Positions 1 to 6,867 of a DNA stretch of 12,865 bases are shown here, piece by piece (the stretch's first letter is position 1; every line of letters starts with the position of its first letter). Made by a program: the position numbers and the translations under genes. The DNA comes from VRUE01 sp035712345. GTDB taxonomy: Bacteria; Actinomycetota; Thermoleophilia; Solirubrobacterales; 70-9. The notes beneath the pieces are model-generated. The model was not told the origin of the DNA, made no database searches, and saw nothing but the letters and a program-made list of their open reading frames with translations. The DNA is taken from assembly GCA_035712345.1 (NCBI GenBank), contig DASTAY010000011.1, positions 1-12,865 of the forward strand, read 5' to 3'.

Positions 1-1059
1 GACCTCGCGGCGTTCGCCGTCGACACGGCGCTGCGCAAGGTTCCCGAGCTTCCGCGCGACGAGATCGTGGACGTGATGATCGGCTGCGGCTTCCCGCAGG
101 AGCGGCAGGGCATGAACCTCGGCCGGCGCGCCGCGCTCCTCGCCGAGCTTCCGGAAACGGTGCCCGGAACGACCGTCAACCGCTTCTGCGCGTCCAGCCT
201 GCAGACGATCCGGATGGCCTTCCACGCGATCAAGGCAGGCGAGGGCGAGGCGTTCGTCGCGGGCGGCGTCGAGTCGATCAGCCAGGTGAACGGGTATCCG
301 AAGAGCGAGGACGAGATCCACCCGGCGCTCTTCGGCGACGACGCGCCCATCGCGAACGTCTACATCCCGATGGGCCTGACCGCCGAGAACGTCGCGGAGC
401 GCTGGGACGTCTCACGTGAGGACATGGACCGCTACGCCCAGCAGTCGCAGGAGCGCGCGGTCGCTGCCCAGGACTCCGGTTTCTTCGCGCGCGAGCTGAC
501 GTCGTACGACGGCGTCGAGGCAGACGACGGGCCGCGCCGCTCGTCCACGTACGAGAAGCTGGCCGCACTCGAGCCGGCGTTCAAGCCGGGCGGGAAGGTG
601 ACCGCCGGGAACGCGTGCCCGCTGAACGACGGCGCCGCCGCCGTGCTCGTGATGTCGGACACGCGCGCGAAGGAGCTCCGGCTGAAGCCGCGAGCGCGCG
701 TGATCGCCTCGGCCACGAGCGGCCTCGAGCCGGAGATCATGGGCGTGGCCCCGATCGGCGCGATCAAGAACGTGCTGAGGCGCGCCGGAATGACGATGAA
801 CGACGTGGACGTGGTGGAGCTCAACGAGGCCTTCGCCGCCCAGGTGATCCCGATCATGGACGAGTGCGACATCCCGCTGGAGAAGCTCAACACGCACGGC
901 GGCGCGATCGCCCTCGGCCATCCCTTCGGGATGACCGGCGCCCGCATCATGGGGACCCTGCTCAACGTGATGGAGACCGACGACCACCAGGTCGGCATCG
1001 AGACCATGTGCGTCGCCGGGGGACAGGGCAAGGCGATGCTGGTTGAAAGGCTCAACTGA
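1..1059 (+). CDS. Thiolase (acetyl-CoA C-acyltransferase), 5'-truncated
   Basis: Thiolases carry out the thiolytic (or reverse, condensing) step between acyl-CoA and acetyl-CoA. The reading frame is open from base 1, so the start lies left of the window and 352 residues are visible. The acyl-accepting cysteine is in NRFCASS (codon 187-189). Further hallmarks are GGVESIS, NEAFA, the GHP histidine (codon 919-921) in HGGAIALGHPFGMTGAR, and the second catalytic cysteine in CVAGGQGKAM (codon 1009-1011). All three catalytic residues are therefore present. The nucleophile is residue 63 of the fragment, whereas the family usually has it near 90, so about 25-30 residues are missing. The wording fits the degradative FadA-like branch, but substrate chain length cannot be read from sequence. 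The gene is followed by a strong hairpin and then a crotonase-like gene, which fits a fatty-acid or side-chain oxidation setting. Confidence 0.95.
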   Translation, partial: DLAAFAVDTALRKVPELPRDEIVDVMIGCGFPQERQGMNLGRRAALLAELPETVPGTTVNRFCASSLQTIRMAFHAIKAGEGEAFVAGGVESISQVNGYPKSEDEIHPALFGDDAPIANVYIPMGLTAENVAERWDVSREDMDRYAQQSQERAVAAQDSGFFARELTSYDGVEADDGPRRSSTYEKLAALEPAFKPGGKVTAGNACPLNDGAAAVLVMSDTRAKELRLKPRARVIASATSGLEPEIMGVAPIGAIKNVLRRAGMTMNDVDVVELNEAFAAQVIPIMDECDIPLEKLNTHGGAIALGHPFGMTGARIMGTLLNVMETDDHQVGIETMCVAGGQGKAMLVERLN

Positions 1060-1066
1060 GCCGTTT

Positions 1067-1105
1067 CGGGCGCCTTTGTCTCGCATAGCGAGACAAAGGC
1101 GCCCG
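1067..1105. terminator. Perfect 17-bp hairpin between thiolase and crotonase-like gene
   Basis: Bases 1068-1084 and 1088-1104 are exact reverse complements, separated only by ATA. A further C-G pair at 1067/1105 extends the stem. It begins 8 bases after the thiolase stop and ends 10 bases before the next ATG. No T-run follows, so it would be a T-less terminator of the kind proposed for GC-rich actinobacteria. It could instead be a processing or stability hairpin, or a REP-like repeat. The structure is certain; the role is inferred. Confidence 0.6.
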
Positions 1106-1115
1106 GGCAGTCGAT

Positions 1116-2033
1116 ATGGAGCTGGCGACTCTCACCTACGAGACCGGCGATCGGGTCGCCCGCATCACCCTGAACCGGCCTGAGCGCGGCAACGGGATCG
1201 TGCCGCGGATGCCGGTCGAGCTCGCGGCCTGCGTCGAGCGCGCCAACCTCGACCCCGCGGTTCACGTCATCGCCCTGGCCGGCAACGGCACCGGCTTCTG
1301 CGGCGGCTACGACCTGGTCGCTTCGGCCGAGGGCGACATGAGCGACCTGGGGGAGGGCCTGGAGGCGCCGCCCGGCTCGCCGCTCGACCCCGCGACGATC
1401 GGCGCCAATCACATGCCGGAGTCCGACTGGGACCCCGTCACCGACTTCCAGTTCATGTGGCGCAACGTGCGCGGCTTCATGTCGCTCTTCCATTCCGAGA
1501 AGCCGGTGATCTGCAAGGTGCACGGCTACTGCGTGGCCGGCGGCACCGACATGGCGCTCTGCTCGGACCTGCTGGTGATCGGCGCGGACGCCAAGATCGG
1601 CTACCCGCCGGCCCGCGTCTGGGGCTCGCCGACGACCGCGCTGTGGGCGGCGCGGCTGGGGCCGATGCGGGCCAAGCGACTGCTGCTGACCGGCGACTCG
1701 CTCAGCGGCGCGCAGGCCGAGGAGTGGGGGCTGGCGACCGAGTCGGCCGCGCCGGAAGAGCTCGACGCCCGCTTCGAGTCGCTGGTCGAGCGCGTCGCCC
1801 GCCTGCCGATCAACCAGCTGGTGATGATGAAGATGCTGGTCAACCAGTCTCTCTACTCGCAGGGCCTGCAGCAGACGCAATTGCTCGGCACCTTCTTCGA
1901 CGGCATCGCCCGCCACACCGCCGAGGGCCACGAGTTCGTCCGCCGCGCCGCCGAGGGCGGTTTCAAGCAGGCCGTTCGCGAACGGGACGAACCGTTTGGC
2001 GACTACGGGCTCGGCGGCCCGGGAATCGAGTAG
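1116..2033 (+). CDS. Crotonase/enoyl-CoA hydratase superfamily protein with altered active site
   Basis: This 305-residue protein has the crotonase fold signatures: LNRPERGNG near residue 20, an oxyanion-hole strand GNGTGFCGGYDL (56-67), and the second oxyanion segment GYCVAGGTDMAL (around 137-149). Aligned by eye to rat mitochondrial enoyl-CoA hydratase, the catalytic Glu144 position is Asp145 here and the Glu164 position is Pro165 (GYPPARVWG). Classical hydratase chemistry is therefore doubtful. Isomerase, hydrolase, dehydratase or another CoA-ester reaction is possible. The protein is longer than the usual 255-270 residues because of an insert around residues 70-110 and a C-terminal tail ending in RDEPFGDYGLGGPGIE. 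Start: ATG at 1116, just after the hairpin, with no clear Shine-Dalgarno sequence. The thiolase upstream on the same strand suggests acyl-CoA oxidation, but the hairpin may uncouple the two. Confidence 0.9.
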   Translation: MELATLTYETGDRVARITLNRPERGNGIVPRMPVELAACVERANLDPAVHVIALAGNGTGFCGGYDLVASAEGDMSDLGEGLEAPPGSPLDPATIGANHMPESDWDPVTDFQFMWRNVRGFMSLFHSEKPVICKVHGYCVAGGTDMALCSDLLVIGADAKIGYPPARVWGSPTTALWAARLGPMRAKRLLLTGDSLSGAQAEEWGLATESAAPEELDARFESLVERVARLPINQLVMMKMLVNQSLYSQGLQQTQLLGTFFDGIARHTAEGHEFVRRAAEGGFKQAVRERDEPFGDYGLGGPGIE

Positions 2034-2059
2034 AGCTTCTGCAGTGCAAAGGCTTCTCA

Positions 2060-2088
2060 CGAATTTGTGGTTAAATACCACAGATGCG
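2060..2088. promoter_or_regulatory. AT-rich dyad overlapping the ATPase start codon (candidate operator/promoter)
   Basis: TGTGGT (2066-2071) and ACCACA (2077-2082) are perfect inverted arms around TAAAT. The symmetry continues outward with mismatches (2063/2085, 2064/2084, 2061/2087 and 2060/2088 pair), giving an imperfect 29-bp dyad centred on 2074 that includes the ATG at 2084-2086. TTAAAT at 2071-2076 could serve as a -10 box 7 bases before the ATG, implying a leaderless or nearly leaderless mRNA. It is an island of A/T in GC-rich sequence. A repressor bound here would block both promoter and start. Autoregulation by the downstream protein's own winged helix is conjecture. Confidence 0.5.
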
Positions 2089-3274
2089 TGATAGACCAGC
2101 GAGAGAGTCCCTCTTTCCGACCGATGAGCCGGTCGAGCCCACGCAGATGATCGGTCGGGCCGACGACGCCGCCCGCATCGCGTCGAGCCTCGCCGCGGGG
2201 CAAAGTCTCAGGGTTTTGGCTCCGCGGCGGACCGGCAAGACCACCGTCTGCGACGCGGCGCTCGACCGCTTGCGAGGGGAGGGCTGGTACGCGGCCTCTG
2301 TGGATCTGATGCACCCGAGCGGGGCGGCGGGTCTGGCGCAGGACATAAACCGGGCTCTGCTCGGCTGCCGCCCGCAGTTTCGCCGTGCTCTTGCGGAGGC
2401 GCGCAACGCATGGGAGAGGCTGAGCGACCGCGTTCGTGCCCAGGCCCTCGTCGACCTGGGTGAGGGAGTCACTATCGCCTTCGGCTCGAAGCCGGCCCAG
2501 GTGGATCCCGAAGCCGCGCTGGAGGCGGCGCTCTCACTGCCCCAACGCCTTGCCGAGAAGGATGGCCGTCCCGTGGCGCTGTTCATCGACGAGCTTCAAG
2601 AGCTGGCAGCGCCGGCGGCGCCGTTTGGCGATCCCGAGAGGCTGCAGGCGCGCATGCGCGCGATCTTCCAGCGCTCGGACCGGGTCAGCCTGCTGTTCGC
2701 CGGCAGTCTCGAGCATGCGATGCGTCGTGTCTTCTCACCCGACGCGCCCCTCGGCGGCTTCGGCGGCTCCTACGCGCTCAGCGAGATCACGGCGGAAGAG
2801 TGGGAAGACGGATTGAGCGATCGCTTCATGCGGGCCGGGATCGAGCCGGCGAGCGGGCCGGTGGCGCGGCTCGTCGAACTGGGTGCAGGCCATCCCAGGG
2901 CGACGATGTTGATCGCCGCCGAGGCGCTCGTGGCAATCCGAGAAGCTGGAGAGACGGCGTTGAGCGATGGCGTCGTAGCGCTTGCCTGGGAGAGGGCGCG
3001 CGCTCACGATGCGGAGCGTTGCCGCCTCCTGGTCGAGCGCATGCGGTGGCTCCGCGTGGCCAGGGGAGCCGATCTGGCCCTCCGCGTAGCGCGGGCGATC
3101 GCCGAGGGAGAGCCTCCCTATGGGGTGGGCGCCCACGCGGAGCAGGTCAAGCGAGTTCTCGGCGACCTGACCGACATCGGCGTCGCGGAGTCGCGCGACC
3201 GAGGGGTTTGGCGGATCGCCGATCCGATCCTGAGAGCCCACTTGAGGATCCAACCGCCGGGGACGCGGGGATAG
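2084..3274 (+). CDS. Archaeal-type AAA ATPase with C-terminal winged-helix-like region
   Basis: This 396-residue P-loop ATPase resembles the ArchATPase (PF01637-like) group. It shows an N-terminal MIGRADDAARI box (22-32) typical of these proteins, Walker A APRRTGKTT (46-54), Walker B VALFIDE (164-170), a sensor-1-like strand VSLLFAGS (201-208), and a GAGHPR element comparable to the family's GGxP motif. The last 60 or so residues (VKRVLGDLTDIGVAESRD...WRIADPILRAHL) look like the winged helix that usually closes these proteins. ATP binding is well supported; the biological role is unknown, and members occur alone, in mobile regions, and beside toxins or nucleases. No partner gene of that kind is visible here. 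Its codons use A/T third bases more freely than its neighbours (by eye), hinting at later acquisition. Start: ATG at 2084, inside the dyad, with no Shine-Dalgarno sequence. Confidence 0.88.
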   Translation: MRDRPARESLFPTDEPVEPTQMIGRADDAARIASSLAAGQSLRVLAPRRTGKTTVCDAALDRLRGEGWYAASVDLMHPSGAAGLAQDINRALLGCRPQFRRALAEARNAWERLSDRVRAQALVDLGEGVTIAFGSKPAQVDPEAALEAALSLPQRLAEKDGRPVALFIDELQELAAPAAPFGDPERLQARMRAIFQRSDRVSLLFAGSLEHAMRRVFSPDAPLGGFGGSYALSEITAEEWEDGLSDRFMRAGIEPASGPVARLVELGAGHPRATMLIAAEALVAIREAGETALSDGVVALAWERARAHDAERCRLLVERMRWLRVARGADLALRVARAIAEGEPPYGVGAHAEQVKRVLGDLTDIGVAESRDRGVWRIADPILRAHLRIQPPGTRG

Positions 3275-3286
3275 GCTGCCGCCCGT
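3272..3286 (+). promoter_or_regulatory. Candidate leaderless -10 box for the thioesterase
   Basis: TAGGCT (3272-3277) fits the actinobacterial -10 pattern TANNNT. It is followed by nine bases (GCCGCCCGT) and the ATG at 3287. The same layout, TAGGGT + 9 bases + ATG, precedes the F420 oxidoreductase at 6868. The box overlaps the stop codon of the ATPase gene. No matching -35 is evident, and the call rests on the resemblance. Confidence 0.35.
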
Positions 3287-3736
3287 ATGAGCGACGAGAC
3301 GCCTCATCCCAGCTCTCTGATCACGCCCGAGTCGGTGCGGGACTTCCTGCCCGGCAGCTTCCCCGGCGACCTCGGGATCGAGCCGCTGGAGATCGAGGAC
3401 ACGCACGCGCGCGGGCGGATCGTCGTCGACGAGCGACACCTGCACCCGGGCGGCTTCGTGCACGGCGGCGTCTGGACCGCGCTCGGCGACACCGTCGCCG
3501 CCTGGTCGACCTTCCGCAGCATCCCGCCGGGCCACAACTTCACGACGATCGAGCTGAAGCTGAACGTGTTCGCGGCCGGCGTGCTGGGCGACGAGATCGT
3601 CGCCGTCGGCGAGCCGCTGCACGCGGGCAAGAGCACGGTCGTGATCGAGGTGCGGATGGAACGGCGCCGCGAGGGCGCCGGGCCACGCCTGGCGGCCAAC
3701 CTGATCGTCAGCCAATTTGTTCTCCCGCCGGCTTGA
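3287..3736 (+). CDS. PaaI-type hotdog-fold acyl-CoA thioesterase
   Basis: Predicted to hydrolyse an acyl- or aryl-CoA thioester in the cytoplasm. The 149-residue length fits a single hotdog domain. The central motif HPGGFVHGGVWTALGD (53-68) matches the HPxGxxHGG...xxD pattern of PaaI-like thioesterases, with the His59-Gly-Gly loop at the start of the hotdog helix and Asp68 as the probable catalytic acid. The following strands (TTIELKLNVF, DEIVAVGEPLHAGKSTVVIEVRM) fit the family's sheet. The start at ATG 3287 leaves 12 bases after the ATPase stop, with no clear Shine-Dalgarno sequence. Its stop TGA overlaps the TTG start of the next gene, so the two are probably translated together. The substrate is unknown; nearby acyl-CoA genes make a metabolic rather than biosynthetic role likely. 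Confidence 0.9.
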   Translation: MSDETPHPSSLITPESVRDFLPGSFPGDLGIEPLEIEDTHARGRIVVDERHLHPGGFVHGGVWTALGDTVAAWSTFRSIPPGHNFTTIELKLNVFAAGVLGDEIVAVGEPLHAGKSTVVIEVRMERRREGAGPRLAANLIVSQFVLPPA

Positions 3737-4305
3737 TCGACTACGTCTTCGGGTACGCATCGCTGGTCGCGTTGAACGAGCCGACCGCGGTGAGCGGTCG
3801 TCTTCACGGCTTTCGGCGTCGCTGGGGCGTGGCGATGAACAACTGGGAGGGCGGGGACCGAGTCAAGCACTGGCTCGACCGGGATACCGGCGAGCGGCCG
3901 CGGGTCCGCGTCGCCTACCTCGACATATACGAGGACGCCGAGTACGCCGTGAACGGCCTCGCGCTGCCGGTCGATGCCGAGCGCCTGGCGGCGCTGGACG
4001 CGCGTGAGATCAACTTCCGGCGCATGGACGTGACCGCGGCCTTCGAGCGGGTGCCGTGCAAGCGCGCACCGGACGCGGAGCGCCCATTGCGCGTCTTCAC
4101 CTATGTGGGCCTGGACGCCGCCCGCGAGCGCTGCCGCCTCGGCCTCGAGGAAGGCAACACCTTCGTCAGCCGCAGCTACCTCTCCGAAGTGCGCCGCGCG
4201 TTCGAGCAGCTCGGCCTAGATGCGCTAGTCGAGTTCGACCGCACCACCGATCCTCTTCCGTTTCCGGAGCTGAACCTTCTCCGAGTGGAGGGCCGATCCC
4301 GGTAG
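3733..4305 (+). CDS. Gamma-glutamylcyclotransferase-like (GGCT/ChaC/AIG2 fold) protein
   Basis: With a TTG start at 3733, this gives 190 residues. The N-terminus MIDYVFGYASL carries the substrate-binding FGYGSL-type motif found at the very start of GGCT/ChaC proteins, with Ala in place of the second Gly. LDAREINFRRMDV (88-100) matches the family's RExxY region, with Glu92 as the probable catalytic acid/base. The family releases 5-oxoproline from gamma-glutamyl peptides or amines, but many members have unknown substrates. The frame stays open far upstream inside the thioesterase, yet the motif position and the TTGA overlap with the thioesterase stop argue for the TTG. There is no ATG or GTG nearby in frame. 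The last five residues, EGRSR, and the stop lie inside a 22-bp inverted repeat whose other arm encodes the same ending of the convergent ATPase gene. Confidence 0.8.
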   Translation: MIDYVFGYASLVALNEPTAVSGRLHGFRRRWGVAMNNWEGGDRVKHWLDRDTGERPRVRVAYLDIYEDAEYAVNGLALPVDAERLAALDAREINFRRMDVTAAFERVPCKRAPDAERPLRVFTYVGLDAARERCRLGLEEGNTFVSRSYLSEVRRAFEQLGLDALVEFDRTTDPLPFPELNLLRVEGRSR

Positions 4306-4405
4306 GGGTGAAACGTCTTGTACTTTTTCGTCGAGCGCGTCGGGCGTCAGCTGCAATCCAAATCACCGAAAAAGTTAAATGGAACCCCTACCGGGATCGG
4401 CCCTC
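4288..4405. repeat. 22-bp perfect inverted repeat joining two convergent gene ends
   Basis: Bases 4288-4309 are the exact reverse complement of 4384-4405, with 74 bases between them. Each arm contains the last five codons and TAG stop of one gene: the cyclotransferase-like gene on plus and the P-type ATPase on minus, so both proteins end in EGRSR. Inside, 4322-4330 (ACTTTTTCG) and 4367-4375 (CGAAAAAGT) form a second, nested 9-bp inverted repeat with a five-T run on each exiting strand. Possible readings are a bidirectional terminator or a small MITE-like insertion (118 bp) whose ends supply both stop codons. No target-site duplication was seen. Confidence 0.85.
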
Positions 4406-6838
4406 GGCAACCGGATCGACCTCGGCCCCGGCAGCCGGTTCATAGCCGGGAGTTTCGAGCCCTTCTATGTAGGGCAGCCGCCAGAGCAGACTCGCGATGG
4501 TGAGCCCCACCGCCGAGCAGAGCAGCGCGAGGAACCACTGGCTCGCGGTGAGCAGGGTCATTTCGAAGAAGTCGCGCACCGGGGCGGCGGCGAGGATCAG
4601 CGCGAAGAGCGCGCCGAGCCCGGCGACCATCGCCAGCATGTAGCTCTGGATCGCGATGTGCTCGCGACCGGGGCCGCGCTCGAGCAGGAGGACGAAGGCG
4701 AGGCCGAGCACGATCAGCGTCGTCGTCGCCGCGGTCCGTCCCTCCGCCAGCGAGCCACCGAAGACGGTGTCGACGAGGAAGAAGCAGAGGATCGAGCCGA
4801 GCGCCGTCGCCAGCCCGGCCGGCACCGCGAAAGCGGCCAGCGCGCGCAGCAGGCGGCCGCGGTAGAGCGGCCCGTCGGAGGGGGCGAGGGCGAGGACGAA
4901 GGAGGGCACGCCGATCGTCAGGAAGGCTGCCAGGGTGAGGTGGCGGGGGAGGAAGGGGAAGGCGAAGCCGGGCACGGCGACGAGCACGATCAGCGCCGCC
5001 GCGTAGACGCTCTTGGTCAGGTAGAGCCGGCCGAGGCGGTGGATGTTGCGGGCGATCCGCCGCCCCTCCGCGACCGCTTCCGGCAGCCGCGCGAACTGGT
5101 CCTCGAGCAGGACGACATCGGCGATCCCCTTGGTCACCTGGGCGCCGGAGCCCATCGCCACCGCGAGCCGCGCCTGCTTCAGCGCCGGCACGTCGTTGAC
5201 CCCGTCGCCGATCATCGCCGTATAGCGGCCGGAGGCGCGCAGCGCCTCGACCAATGCCTTCTTCTGGGCCGGCGCAATCCGACAGAAGATCGTGTTGCGC
5301 TGGGCGGCGGCGGCGAGGCCCTCGGGATCCTCGGGCAGCTCGGAGCCCTCGATCACGCCCGCGCTCTGGGGCACGCCGACCGCATAGGCGACCGCCGTCA
5401 CCGTCGCCCGCGCGTCGCCGGAGATCAGCTTCAGGTCGACTTCGGCCTCGCGCATGATCGCGATCGTCTCCGCCGCGTCGGCGCGCAGCGTCTCCTCGAG
5501 CACGACCAGGGCGACCGCGGCGAGTCGCGGCGGCGGGGCATGCGCCGGGTCGTCGGGAAGCGAGTCGCTCGCCCGGGCGAAGGCGACGACGCGCCGCCCC
5601 GCCGCGGTCTCCTCGTCCAGCTTGCGCGCCAGCCCCGGCGGCAGCGTCAGCGCCCCGCCGGCGGTGAGGATGTCCGGGGCGCCGAGCACGTAGCTCGTGC
5701 CGCCGAGGCGCAGGCCGCTCCACTTCCATTTCGAAGAGAAGGGGACTTCGCCGCCGACCCGCTGCGGCTGCGCCGGGAAGGCCTCCGCGACCGTCTCCAG
5801 CGTGCGGTTGCGGTCGCCGGCGCTGGCGGCGAAGCTCCCCAGGGCCGCCCGCGCCTCGTCCGGGTCGACCCCCTCCGCCACCTCGACCCCGAGCAGGCGC
5901 AGTTGCCCGTCGGTCAGCGTGCCGGTCTTGTCGACGCAGATCGTGTCGACCGCGGCGAGGCTCTCGGTGGCGCTCATCTGCTGCACCAGCGTGTCCTTGC
6001 GCGCCAGCCGCACGGCGGCGACCGCGAAGGTGACGCTCATCAGCAGCACCAGGCCCTCCGGGATCAGCGTCACCAGGCCGGCGGTCGCCGTCTGCGCGGC
6101 CTCGACCAGGTCGGTGCTGCGCAGCTGGAAGGTGAGCAGGAGCAGCACCGCCAGCGGCAGCATCGTCCAGGTGCAGGCGACGATCACCCGGTTGACCTCG
6201 CTCTGCAGCGGGGAGGGGGGGTGGCGAAAGGCTTTCGCCTCGCCCGCGAGCCTGCCGGCGTAGCTCTCCTCGCGCACCGCGTCGACCCGGTAGCGGCCGG
6301 AGCCGGAGATCACGAAGGAGCCGGAGAGCACCCGCTCGCCGACGTCCTTGCGCACGCCGTCGGCCTCGCCGGTCAGCATCGACTCGTCGAGCGTCATGCC
6401 GCGGCTGGCGATCGTTTCGCCGTCGGCGACGAGCTGGTCGCCGGGCTCGATCGCGATCACGTCCCCCGGCACGATCTCCTCGGCCAGCAGGCTGACCACG
6501 GTCCCGTCGCGCACGACCTTGGCGTGGGGTGCGACCAGCACCGCCAGCTCGTCCAGCGTCCGCTTCGCCTTCAGCTCCTGGCGGATGCCGATATAGGAGT
6601 TGACGATCGCGATCACCCCGAAGACGGCGTCGGCGATAAGTCCCAGCGAGAGGATCAGCACGAAGAAGACCCCGATGATCAGGTTGAAGAGGGTGAAGAC
6701 ATTGCCGGCGACGATGCTCGAGACCGAGCGCGAGGAGTTGTCCGGCGGGGGGCCGAGCTTGCGCAGCCGCTTGGCCGCCTCGGCGGCGCTGAGGCCGCGC
6801 TCGGCGGCATCCGGCTGGTCGGCTGCGGGGGCGGCCAT
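4388..6838 (-). CDS. CtpE-like cation-transporting P-type ATPase
   Basis: This 816-residue membrane ATPase would pump a cation using ATP. Domains in order: a cytosolic N-terminus (GLSAAEAAKRL), two membrane helices (about 44-90), an actuator domain with TGE at 156-158, two helices with IPEGL in the fourth, the phosphorylation motif DKTGTLT with Asp303, a nucleotide-binding region, the hinge GDGVNDVPALK with Asp545, and a C-terminal membrane block of about six helices. Wording around the fourth helix (IPEGLVLLMSVTFAVAAVRLARKDTLVQQ) and the N-terminus closely resembles mycobacterial CtpE, which has been linked to Ca2+ uptake, so calcium is the best guess. No CPx metal motif or N-terminal metal-binding domain is present. 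ATG at 6838 has no Shine-Dalgarno sequence. The start faces the F420 oxidoreductase across 29 bp. The stop lies in the inverted repeat described separately. Confidence 0.93.
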   Translation of the reverse strand: MAAPAADQPDAAERGLSAAEAAKRLRKLGPPPDNSSRSVSSIVAGNVFTLFNLIIGVFFVLILSLGLIADAVFGVIAIVNSYIGIRQELKAKRTLDELAVLVAPHAKVVRDGTVVSLLAEEIVPGDVIAIEPGDQLVADGETIASRGMTLDESMLTGEADGVRKDVGERVLSGSFVISGSGRYRVDAVREESYAGRLAGEAKAFRHPPSPLQSEVNRVIVACTWTMLPLAVLLLLTFQLRSTDLVEAAQTATAGLVTLIPEGLVLLMSVTFAVAAVRLARKDTLVQQMSATESLAAVDTICVDKTGTLTDGQLRLLGVEVAEGVDPDEARAALGSFAASAGDRNRTLETVAEAFPAQPQRVGGEVPFSSKWKWSGLRLGGTSYVLGAPDILTAGGALTLPPGLARKLDEETAAGRRVVAFARASDSLPDDPAHAPPPRLAAVALVVLEETLRADAAETIAIMREAEVDLKLISGDARATVTAVAYAVGVPQSAGVIEGSELPEDPEGLAAAAQRNTIFCRIAPAQKKALVEALRASGRYTAMIGDGVNDVPALKQARLAVAMGSGAQVTKGIADVVLLEDQFARLPEAVAEGRRIARNIHRLGRLYLTKSVYAAALIVLVAVPGFAFPFLPRHLTLAAFLTIGVPSFVLALAPSDGPLYRGRLLRALAAFAVPAGLATALGSILCFFLVDTVFGGSLAEGRTAATTTLIVLGLAFVLLLERGPGREHIAIQSYMLAMVAGLGALFALILAAAPVRDFFEMTLLTASQWFLALLCSAVGLTIASLLWRLPYIEGLETPGYEPAAGAEVDPVAEGRSR

Positions 6839-6867
6839 GGGAGGACATTCAATAGGGTTCCCGCCGG
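6839..6867. promoter_or_regulatory. 29-bp divergent promoter space
   Basis: This gap separates the start codons of two divergent genes. On the plus strand, TAGGGT (6853-6858) followed by nine bases and ATG fits a leaderless -10 arrangement. On the minus strand, TTGAAT (complement of 6846-6851) sits 7 bases before the ATPase ATG. The two candidate boxes nearly touch, so the transcripts are likely leaderless and the promoters may interfere. Any -35 elements would lie within the opposite gene; none is convincing. Confidence 0.45.

Noticed and set aside
432..2081. 549-codon minus-strand frame across thiolase and crotonase-like genes
   Set aside because: It lies opposite two well-supported genes and the gap between them, with no recognisable domain; it is a by-product of high GC.
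2800..3732. Upstream part of the frame that ends at 4305, read as one 501-residue protein
   Set aside because: The upstream portion overlaps the ATPase and thioesterase genes in another frame and is Arg-rich with no domain. The real protein starts at the TTG at 3733.
6210..6239. G-rich run followed by the palindrome GGCGAAAG-G-CTTTCGCC inside the P-type ATPase gene
   Set aside because: It could form a quadruplex or hairpin, but it encodes ordinary family sequence (AKAFRHPPSPL) and sits mid-gene, so chance plus codon bias explains it.
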